From positions 1-5,966 of the forward strand of contig JALVTX010000218.1 of assembly GCA_027035825.1 (NCBI GenBank): a DNA stretch of 5,966 nucleotides, read 5' to 3'. Source of the DNA: Mariprofundaceae bacterium. GTDB lineage: Bacteria > Pseudomonadota > Zetaproteobacteria > Mariprofundales > Mariprofundaceae. The notes under the pieces are model-generated. The model saw only the letters and a program-made list of their open reading frames with translations. It searched no databases and was not told the DNA's origin. The translations under genes and the position numbers were made by a program. Shown here one piece after another: positions 1 through 4,668 of this stretch. How positions within the stretch are numbered: position 1 is the stretch's first letter; each line of letters starts with the position of its first letter.

Positions 1-1
1 C

Positions 2-574
2 CGGTTGTTGGGCGAGGAGGTCGGCTGCGCCTTTTTATCCGACGGACAGTCCGACGAGCGGCTGCCGGAAGGCGCGCGGGTGTTGCCGCTGTTCCTCGGG
101 TTGGGCCGTCATGCGCGGGTGGATGCGCCGGCGCTGGCGGCGAAATCCGGCGCGCATGTGCTGCCGCCCCTGGCGGAGTGCGCCGAGGCTGTGGCGGAGC
201 TGGCCTGGGCGCGGGTGACGGCCGATGCCGGCGGCGGATCGGGCGCAAGGCGGCGCAAGGTGAACGCGATGTTCGGGCTGCACCGGTTCGCGGGTTTCGA
301 GGCGCTGTATGCGGCGCTGCATGCGCGCAACGCGCGGGCGCGGCTCACGGCGCAGGCGGCGCTGCACGCCGAGCCCTCCATCGCCTCGGTGCTGGCGCTG
401 TGGCGGGCGGAGGGCGTTGCGCCCGTCCGCTTGCAGCCGATGGCGCTGTTTCCGGGCCGCAGCCTGGATGCGATGGCGCGGGCCGCCGCCGGCGAGGATG
501 TGGAGATGCTGCCGCCGCTGGCCGAGGGCGAGGACTTCGCGGAACTGATCGTCGAGATTCTGAGGAGCAGCTAA
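2..574 (+). CDS. cbiX: CbiX/SirB-type sirohydrochlorin chelatase, 5'-truncated by the window
   Basis: This family inserts Co2+ or Fe2+ into sirohydrochlorin in the cytoplasm, for cobalamin or siroheme. The frame is open to the left edge, and the expected N-terminal HGS metal-site motif is absent, so the gene starts outside the window; the TTG at 5 is not a convincing start. Counting that TTG as residue 1, the signature strand and metal-site loop LPLFLGLGRHARVD lies at 27-40, with His36 as the likely second metal ligand, followed by VLPPLAE. A second, degenerate CbiX-like half follows (about 88-189): AEPSIASVLALW, then LQPMALFPGRS where the loop His is missing, then MLPPLAEGEDF. This suggests a two-domain chelatase with its active site only in the N-terminal half. 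The stop TAA (572-574) lies inside the attC R box. cobA, the preceding pathway step, is about 4 kb away. Family is fairly sure; metal specificity (Co or Fe) is not visible. Confidence 0.8.
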   Translation, partial: RLLGEEVGCAFLSDGQSDERLPEGARVLPLFLGLGRHARVDAPALAAKSGAHVLPPLAECAEAVAELAWARVTADAGGGSGARRRKVNAMFGLHRFAGFEALYAALHARNARARLTAQAALHAEPSIASVLALWRAEGVAPVRLQPMALFPGRSLDAMARAAAGEDVEMLPPLAEGEDFAELIVEILRSS

Positions 575-641
575 CGACAAAGCTCACCTGCCGCTATGGA
601 GCGCCAGCGGAATAGCGGTCAGGTGAAGCGAATTGTTAGCT
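569..641 (-). other. Integron attC recombination site (59-base element)
   Basis: Read on the minus strand from 641 to 569, the parts come in canonical attC order. R'' is AGCTAAC (641-635), followed by the 8-nt spacer AATTCGCT. The left arm is TCACCTG (626-620), one unpaired A (619), then CCGCTAT (618-612). A 14-nt loop follows (611-598). The right arm is ATAGCGG (597-591) and CAGGTGA (590-584). It ends with the 8-nt spacer GCTTTGTC and R' GTTAGCT (575-569). R'' and R' pair perfectly over 7 bp. The arms pair perfectly over 14 bp, interrupted by the single extrahelical base. The two spacers are equal in length and essentially non-complementary. CTAACAATTCG is typical of class 1-type attC sites. 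The extra base in the left arm, as in known sites such as that of aadA1, orients the site to the minus strand, the same as the genes it follows. The predicted cut is between G575 and T574. Confidence 0.93.
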
Positions 642-642
642 C
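632..642 (+). repeat. Left copy of the 11-bp inverted repeat bounding the cassette genes
   Basis: ATTGTTAGCTC on the plus strand is the exact reverse complement of GAGCTAACAAT at 2224-2234. If the flank is read further, GAGCTAACAAT is followed by TCG here and CCG at the other end, so the match extends with one mismatch. Most of this copy is explained by the attC R'' box and the start of its spacer. Confidence 0.75.
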
Positions 643-1649
643 GTTTGCACATGAGAAATAAGCCTTTCTATAATTTCGCCACGTAAAATTCTGTTTCCTC
701 TATCATTGCTGGCTTGCAAAGCCGCCTTATAATATTTCATTTCATCAGAATCTTCTTCAGCCTTTCCTTGGGAGGCATTAGCAACCTTTTCGTAAAATCG
801 GATAAGGTTTTCTCTGGTTGAAGCCAAATCTATGTTTAACCCTTTTTTAAAGATAGTCCTATGGACCTCAACGAAAAGAGACAAAAAATCAGCTTTTTTA
901 TAGGCACGACAATCATCCGGAAGGTTTAACTGATCTATTATAGATAGAACTTCATTTATTTCTTTACTCAAGTCCTCTGCCTCATCGAACTCTTCATTAT
1001 ATTTTTCTAAGTAGCTCTCCAACTCAGAGTCGCGATTAAAATAAGCACTCATAACAGTTATTGCCAGAACCAAACAATAACGAACGTCATTCATACGCTT
1101 AATATCGGTTGCAGTGAATAGTCTCTTGCTTTCAAAGAACGGATTCTGAGAAATCTTTTCTCCAAATTCTTTAAATTCTCCGCCGTATCTTGCATTATGT
1201 ATTTCCATTGCATTTAGTCCGTAACTAGTGGAATTAATGCGCTGAAAGATTTCCTTAATTGTCTCAATTGGTTTGCTACCTAAATCTCTTACAACCACCT
1301 GATATTCTAGAAATTCTAACTTCTTTTCCTCTGATAATTCTGAATAAGGGTTGACATCCTTCCCAAGCCTCAGGTCTTTAGAGCCTTTAAAATATTGATA
1401 GAGGGTAGTTAACCTCTGTTGGCCATCTACAAGAAGCTCTGTTCCTTCTCCAGTCTCTGGATCTACTTTCCCTGATGCAATATATATTTCTGGGAATGGG
1501 TAACCTTCAAGCACGGTCGAAATAAAGGCCACTTTATCTTTATTAGACCACACAAGACGCCTCTGAAACTCAGGCTGAGGGATCAAACTACCATTACCAA
1601 TCGCTGTCAAAAGAACGCGCAATCGCCTATTGGTTGCAGATGTATTCAT
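636..1649 (-). CDS. DUF262 (GmrSD N-terminal-like, ParB/Srx-fold) protein
   Basis: This 337-aa protein has the DUF262 signature. FQRRLVW lies at 28-34, after IPQPE. YPFPEIYI lies at 50-57, DGQQRLTTL at 75-83, and FQRINSTSYGLNAMEIHNAR at 135-154. The DGQQR loop belongs to the ParB/sulfiredoxin-like fold which, in GmrS and relatives, is linked to nucleotide binding and hydrolysis. The remaining half (about 165-337) is helical and charged. I see no C-terminal DUF1524/HNH nuclease motif of the GmrD type, so this is a DUF262-only form. The ATG at 1649 is chosen over the in-frame ATG at 1715 because it overlaps the upstream stop as ATGA (1649-1646), has GGAG five bases upstream, and immediately precedes the conserved region. 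The stop TAA (638-636) lies in the attC R'' box. DUF262 proteins are common in defence systems against modified phage DNA. A role here is inferred, and no substrate can be named. Confidence 0.9.
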   Translation of the reverse strand: MNTSATNRRLRVLLTAIGNGSLIPQPEFQRRLVWSNKDKVAFISTVLEGYPFPEIYIASGKVDPETGEGTELLVDGQQRLTTLYQYFKGSKDLRLGKDVNPYSELSEEKKLEFLEYQVVVRDLGSKPIETIKEIFQRINSTSYGLNAMEIHNARYGGEFKEFGEKISQNPFFESKRLFTATDIKRMNDVRYCLVLAITVMSAYFNRDSELESYLEKYNEEFDEAEDLSKEINEVLSIIDQLNLPDDCRAYKKADFLSLFVEVHRTIFKKGLNIDLASTRENLIRFYEKVANASQGKAEEDSDEMKYYKAALQASNDRGNRILRGEIIERLISHVQTS

Positions 1650-2206
1650 GTTTTCTCCATATCGTCTATGCACTGTTGTATACATATTTTTTGGTATTCT
1701 TGAAGAAAGAACCAAGAATGATAAATACCGCCTCTAATTTTGACCCTTGCATAACGTCCCTCAGATGTTAGCCGCTCAAAGAACCCCCACCATTTCTTGC
1801 TAAACTCAAAATACCTACTAGATGGAAGCTTGTCTGGACGTATCCAACCCTCTGATAAATATTGAAAAAATACTTTGCAATTTGGCCAATATGCACCGCT
1901 TTTTTTATAGAGAAACGCTTCTTCCCATATTTTTTTAAATAATTCAGTTGAAACAACCGCTATATCTATATCCGATTCATCACTAAACTCCTCATACCTC
2001 TTCGTTGGCTTAATACTGAATCCCAATTTAGCTGACCCAACCAGAACAATGTCATTAAACTCTATATCAAAACATTCACATATTTCCTCTTTGAGCTGAT
2101 AAAGTTTTTCATCGCTCAATGCATGCGCTGATCCGCTTAAAATATATTTACGGAAAATCTGCTTACCATCCAACACCAGCAAATCAGATTTAAACTCATC
2201 GATCAT
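1646..2206 (-). CDS. Nucleotidyltransferase-fold protein, first gene of the cassette operon
   Basis: This 186-aa protein carries the Pol-beta-type nucleotidyltransferase signature: GS at residues 57-58 (VGSAKLGFS, 56-64), then SDIDIAVVS (78-86) with Asp79 and Asp81 as the likely metal ligands. The third catalytic carboxylate cannot be assigned by eye. Downstream segments look conserved: WIRPDKLPSSRYFEF, KKWWGFFERLTS and KIRGGIYHSWFF. I recall similar small proteins next to DUF262 genes but cannot verify that here. The ATG at 2206 is preferred. A TTG at 2233 would lie across the cassette boundary, and a GTG at 2209 is also possible. No good Shine-Dalgarno precedes any of them, which is common for cassettes with short leaders. 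The stop TGA overlaps the next gene's ATG. An NMP- or nucleotide-transfer role on a protein or nucleic acid target is plausible. MNT-type antitoxins share the fold, but no HEPN partner is visible. Confidence 0.8.
   Translation of the reverse strand: MIDEFKSDLLVLDGKQIFRKYILSGSAHALSDEKLYQLKEEICECFDIEFNDIVLVGSAKLGFSIKPTKRYEEFSDESDIDIAVVSTELFKKIWEEAFLYKKSGAYWPNCKVFFQYLSEGWIRPDKLPSSRYFEFSKKWWGFFERLTSEGRYARVKIRGGIYHSWFFLQEYQKICIQQCIDDMEKT
1655..1658 (-). promoter_or_regulatory. Ribosome binding site of the DUF262 gene
   Basis: GGAG is followed by AAAAC and then ATG (1649). It lies inside the last codons of the nucleotidyltransferase-like gene. Together with the ATGA stop/start overlap it fixes the DUF262 start and points to translational coupling. 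Confidence 0.7.
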
Positions 2207-2223
2207 CACGTATACGCTATTGA

Positions 2224-2234
2224 GAGCTAACAAT
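2224..2234 (-). other. Upstream cassette core site (GTTAGCT) and end of an 11-bp inverted repeat
   Basis: On the minus strand ATTGTTAGCTC contains the integrase core site GTTAGCT (2231-2225), identical to the R' box of the attC. The cassette would begin just after its G. The same 11 bases, inverted, occur at 632-642 at the other end of the cassette genes, where they form the attC R'' box and part of its spacer. The sequence farther upstream (2235-2370) does not fold into a second attC that I can find. This side is therefore better read as a simple secondary target or a degraded site. Confidence 0.6.
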
Positions 2235-2343
2235 CCGAATATGGGGATGCTGCATTCCTCATATCCGCCTTATATATATGGAGGGGCATTCCTTGATATT
2301 GCATATCGAAGGGTAAAAGCGGAATGGGTTGCTTTTCTCGCAT
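2227..2343 (-). CDS. Possible 38-aa small protein downstream of fimV
   Basis: An ATG at 2343 is preceded by a perfect AGGAGG (2357-2352) with an 8-base spacer. It opens a 38-codon frame beginning MREKQPIPLLPFDMQYQG and ending at TAG (2229-2227), inside the cassette core site. It follows fimV by 76 bases on the same strand. Composition is lower in GC than fimV. It has no signal peptide, membrane segment or motif that I recognise. Joining the flanks across the cassette (2231 to 574) leaves the stop unchanged, so the cassette did not truncate it. It could be a real small protein, the remnant of a longer gene, or chance. The ribosome binding site is the main support. Confidence 0.35.
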   Translation of the reverse strand: MREKQPIPLLPFDMQYQGMPLHIYKADMRNAASPYSDC

Positions 2344-2359
2344 CGAGGAGCCCTCCTCG
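2344..2359 (-). promoter_or_regulatory. Palindrome that buries the ribosome binding site of the small ORF
   Basis: CGAGGAGGGCTCCTCG is an inverted repeat with 7-base arms around GG. As RNA it can form CGAGGA/TCCTCG with a GGGC loop. It contains the AGGAGG Shine-Dalgarno of the 38-aa ORF and ends at the base before its ATG. The pairing is seen; control of translation is inferred. No T-run follows, so it is not a normal intrinsic terminator. Confidence 0.4.
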
Positions 2360-2396
2360 TCTGTTGGCTGAACCAATCTTGGAACAGCGCGGGATA

Positions 2397-2417
2397 TTTC
2401 GCAAGCGGGCCGGCGCG
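2397..2417 (+). repeat. 21-bp direct repeat, copy 1 (just past the fimV stop)
   Basis: The segment begins TTTCGCAAGCGGGCC and ends GGCGCG. It is repeated without mismatch at 4610-4630 in the same orientation. This copy sits two bases beyond the fimV stop codon. The flanks differ on both sides (A/G before, C/G after). Confidence 0.8.
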
Positions 2418-2419
2418 CC

Positions 2420-4495
2420 TTAATCCTGCTCCATGTTCTTGGGGCGGATGATGACCGTCCGGCTGAAGCCGGCGTCGCTGTCATCATCACCTTCTTCCGC
2501 GTCCGCCGGCGCATCCGGCACGGCCGGAGCCTCGTCGTCGCTGAGATCCAGTTCGAGGACGTTCGGTTCGCTCGCCTCGTCCGCGTTCGCCGGCTCGGGC
2601 TGCGCGGGCGTTTCCTCCTCGCGGGCGGCAAGCAGGGCGTGGGCGGCGTTCGGGCCATCGTGCCAGGCATGCCACGCCGCCGGGGAGAGGATGCCGGAGA
2701 AGAGCTTCCAGTAGCGCGGGGTCAGCTCCTCGTGCGCACGGCCCACCAGTTCGCGGCAGGCCTCCGTTTCGCCCCGGCGCAGCAGCAACTCGGCGCGCAT
2801 GGCCATGCCGCGCAGGTGCTTGGGCGCGAGTTCCGCCAGCTCGTCCAGGCGGCGCTCGGCCTCGTCCAGGCGGTTCCAGTGCAGGTCTTCCTCGATGCGG
2901 TTGACCAGTTCGCGGATGCGCGCCTCGTCCTCGCGCTCCTTCGGCGCAGGCGGGGTTGGCGGCGTGGCGGCGATGGCCCCCGGCGCGATGTAGATGTCCT
3001 CTTCCGGGTCGCTCGCGGACGGGTGGGGTGCGCCGGCGGGTTCGGGCGGGTCGGCCGCGGGCGCAGGTTCGGAGGCCGGCTCGGGCTCGGGGGACGAGGC
3101 TGGCGCGGTGGTCGGCTCGCGCTCACGGGGGGCGTCAAGGGGCGCGGCGGCGCGCGACGCTTCCAGCGCCTTCAGGCGGCGCGTCAGCCAGACCGCGGCC
3201 ACGATGTCCGCCAGCAGCAGAGCCACGAAGGCCCAGAACCAGGCCGGCGACACCAGTCGCGAGTTCCGCTTCACCAGCGCCCGCAGCTCGGCCACCTCCT
3301 TCTCCAGCGTGTGCGTGTATCGCTCCATCAGGTCGAGCGTGCGATCCATCCGCTTGAGTCGCTGGCGGGATTCCTCCGCTTGCGCCATCAGGCGCTGGAG
3401 GCGGGCGTCCACCTCGTTGGCGCGGGCCTCGCGGGCGGCGCGGATGGCCGCCTCGATGGCCTCGCGGTCGCCCAGCCGCACCTCGCCGGTGAAGCCTTGC
3501 GGGCCGCTTGCGCCGGCGGGCGGCTGGCTGGCGGGCCTGGTTTCGGGTTTGGATGGCGGCGGCGCGGCGGTGGTCGCGGTCGGCTTGGGCTTGGGTTTGG
3601 CCTTGGGCGCGGGCGGCTCCTTCGCCTTGCCCTGGCGAATGAGCGCCTCCAGCCGCGCCATGGCCGCCGGCCCGCCGTGCCGCTCCACCTCCTCGGCCGT
3701 GGGCGTCACCAGCCACGCGCCGGGCTTGAGGCGGTTGATGTCCCCGTGGATGAAGGCGTTCGGGTTCTTGTCATACAGCGCCAGCGTCACCTGGCGGTTG
3801 CTGTAGCGTTTGTCCTTGCGCAGCCGGTAGGCGATGACGCTCAGGCTGTCGCCGGCGCGCACGGGGCCGTAGCGGTCGGCCCGCGCCCAAGACGAACGCA
3901 CGGTGACGATGGGCGGCGCGTCGGCCGGGAGCGAGCGAACGGGAGAGGTTTCTTCGGGCGCGGCTCCGGGCGCAATCCCGGGCGCGGGCGATGCGGCGGC
4001 GCGCACCACGGTGGCCGCCAGGCCGCCCGGCGCGGGCTTCTCCGAGGGCGGCGGGTCGAGCATCACCTCGAAATGCTTGAAGTAGGTCATGCGCCCCGAG
4101 CGCGCCTTGATGAGCAGCGAGAGCACCGGGTCGGCCACCGGGCCCTCGGAGTCCAGCTTCACTTGCGGCCGGCCGCGTCTGTCTTTCTCCAGCGAAATGC
4201 GGATGGCCGCGCGGTGGGCCGGCGGCTCCAGGCCCAGATCGCGGTATTCGCGCTTCGAGGCCAGGCTCACGGAAACGCGGGACAGGCTCTCGCCCTCGGA
4301 AAGCTCCAGCGGCACGACGAGGTTGAGCGGCTCGTTCAGGCGGCTCTTGAGCACGGGCGCGCCAAAGCCCATGGCCGAGGCCAGGCCCGGCGCGAGGGCG
4401 GGCAGGCAGAAAGCCGCCAGCAAGGCGGCAAGTAGTCGAACAAGGGGGCTCAGGCGCACGTCACATGTCTCCTGCGGCGCAAAATAGGGCTTCAT
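2420..4495 (-). CDS. fimV: FimV-like LysM/TPR inner-membrane protein
   Basis: FimV/HubP-type proteins are polar envelope proteins that support type IV pilus assembly and polar localisation. Order of parts in 691 aa: a signal peptide (hydrophobic 18-36, ending ASA at about 41); the FimV N-terminal domain (43-148: GFGAPVLKSRLNEPLNL, RVSVSLASKREYRDLGL, MTYFKHFEVML); a Pro/Ala linker; a LysM-like peptidoglycan-binding segment (212-266: VRAGDSLSVIAYRL, YDKNPNAFIHGDINRLKPG); a coiled coil (about 340-410); a membrane helix (417-438); and a cytoplasmic acidic tail with a TPR-like helical repeat (524-592). The final motif, SRTVIIRPKNMEQD, differs from the usual FimV C-terminal domain. The tail is short compared with large FimV proteins. 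Start: the ATG at 4495 has no Shine-Dalgarno. An in-frame GTG at 4459 has AGGAG nine bases upstream and gives a more normal signal peptide, so it may be the true start. The gene is divergent from cobA. Confidence 0.85.
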   Translation of the reverse strand: MKPYFAPQETCDVRLSPLVRLLAALLAAFCLPALAPGLASAMGFGAPVLKSRLNEPLNLVVPLELSEGESLSRVSVSLASKREYRDLGLEPPAHRAAIRISLEKDRRGRPQVKLDSEGPVADPVLSLLIKARSGRMTYFKHFEVMLDPPPSEKPAPGGLAATVVRAAASPAPGIAPGAAPEETSPVRSLPADAPPIVTVRSSWARADRYGPVRAGDSLSVIAYRLRKDKRYSNRQVTLALYDKNPNAFIHGDINRLKPGAWLVTPTAEEVERHGGPAAMARLEALIRQGKAKEPPAPKAKPKPKPTATTAAPPPSKPETRPASQPPAGASGPQGFTGEVRLGDREAIEAAIRAAREARANEVDARLQRLMAQAEESRQRLKRMDRTLDLMERYTHTLEKEVAELRALVKRNSRLVSPAWFWAFVALLLADIVAAVWLTRRLKALEASRAAAPLDAPREREPTTAPASSPEPEPASEPAPAADPPEPAGAPHPSASDPEEDIYIAPGAIAATPPTPPAPKEREDEARIRELVNRIEEDLHWNRLDEAERRLDELAELAPKHLRGMAMRAELLLRRGETEACRELVGRAHEELTPRYWKLFSGILSPAAWHAWHDGPNAAHALLAAREEETPAQPEPANADEASEPNVLELDLSDDEAPAVPDAPADAEEGDDDSDAGFSRTVIIRPKNMEQD
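4469..4472 (-). promoter_or_regulatory. Ribosome binding site suggesting an internal GTG start for fimV
   Basis: GGAG (within CAGGAGACA) lies nine bases before a GTG at 4459-4457. The ATG at 4495 has nothing comparable upstream. Starting at the GTG gives a signal peptide beginning RLSPLVRLLAALLAAFC after the initiator, with a short positive n-region. Confidence 0.45.
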
Positions 4496-4609
4496 GCCAG
4501 AAAGTCACGTCTTTTCCACATGTTCGGTCGTTCGGCGGTGATATTTCTCACTGGCGGGCACCCTCCGCTCCTCGCGCCCGGTCGGCGAATAACCCCTCTT
4601 CTCCGGGCG

Positions 4610-4630
4610 TTTCGCAAGCGGGCCGGCGCG
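4610..4630 (+). repeat. 21-bp direct repeat, copy 2 (upstream of cobA)
   Basis: Exact copy of 2397-2417 in the same orientation. The two copies bracket fimV. This copy also forms the left arm and most of the loop of the inverted repeat at 4613-4641. Confidence 0.8.
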
Positions 4631-4641
4631 GATAGCTTGCG
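4613..4641 (+). repeat. Inverted repeat in the cobA leader
   Basis: CGCAAGC (4613-4619) and GCTTGCG (4635-4641) pair perfectly around a 15-nt GC-rich loop. A second small element, GCGGG-GCATG-CCCGC, follows directly. Both lie 20-60 bases before the cobA ATG and could be operator or leader structure. There is no T-run for termination. Function is unknown. Confidence 0.4.
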
Positions 4642-4668
4642 GGGCATGCCCGCGAACCGGAACAACAC

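Larger units (their letters stand above)
575..2230 (-). mobile_element. Single integron gene cassette carrying a nucleotidyltransferase-like + DUF262 operon
   Basis: On the minus strand the block begins with TTAGCT just after the G of a core site (G^TTAGCT, 2231-2225). It carries two overlapping genes in one direction and ends with an attC (641-569) whose R'' box contains the stop codon of the last gene. This is standard cassette anatomy: short leader, ORFs, attC at the 3' end. The 1,656-bp length is large for a cassette but normal for one with two genes. Its base composition is clearly AT-rich against GC-rich neighbours on both sides, consistent with horizontal transfer. No intI, attI or second attC is visible, so it is either a lone cassette at a secondary site or a fragment of a cluster lacking an integrase. 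The boundaries are inferred from the known G^TT cleavage rule. Confidence 0.85.
4496..4668. promoter_or_regulatory. Divergent fimV-cobA intergenic region
   Basis: These 173 bases must hold the promoters of both fimV (-) and cobA (+). I found no convincing -35/-10 pair for either. The region contains the second 21-bp repeat copy and a hairpin upstream of cobA. A cobalamin riboswitch is not evident: I see no B12-box-like segment. Confidence 0.4.

Noticed and set aside
35..580. A 181-aa minus-strand frame opposite cbiX
   Set aside because: Arg/His/Gln-rich shadow of the chelatase gene, whose family motifs are clear on the plus strand.
636..2206. MNT/HEPN toxin-antitoxin pair
   Set aside because: The first protein shares the nucleotidyltransferase fold, but the second is clearly DUF262 with DGQQR, and no HEPN RxxxxH-type protein is present.
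2225..2369. A second attC between GTTAGCT (2231-2225, minus) and AGCCAAC (2369-2363, minus)
   Set aside because: The outer boxes match at six of seven positions, but I found no complementary L arms next to equal spacers. The length of 145 bp is at the upper limit, and the interior holds the AGGAGG palindrome and the 38-aa ORF instead.
2220..2423. A 67-aa plus-strand open frame between the cassette and fimV
   Set aside because: No ribosome binding site and no recognisable motif. It crosses the cassette core site and runs opposite to the better-supported small ORF.
2639..4435. A 598-aa plus-strand open frame antisense to fimV
   Set aside because: It is Gly/Arg/Ala-rich low-complexity sequence produced by GC-biased codons opposite fimV. 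The minus frame has a signal peptide, a LysM-like domain, a TM helix and a TPR-like block.
4496..4668. Cobalamin riboswitch upstream of cobA
   Set aside because: The region is only 173 bases, shared with the fimV promoter, and shows no B12-box-like segment or the expected multi-stem layout.
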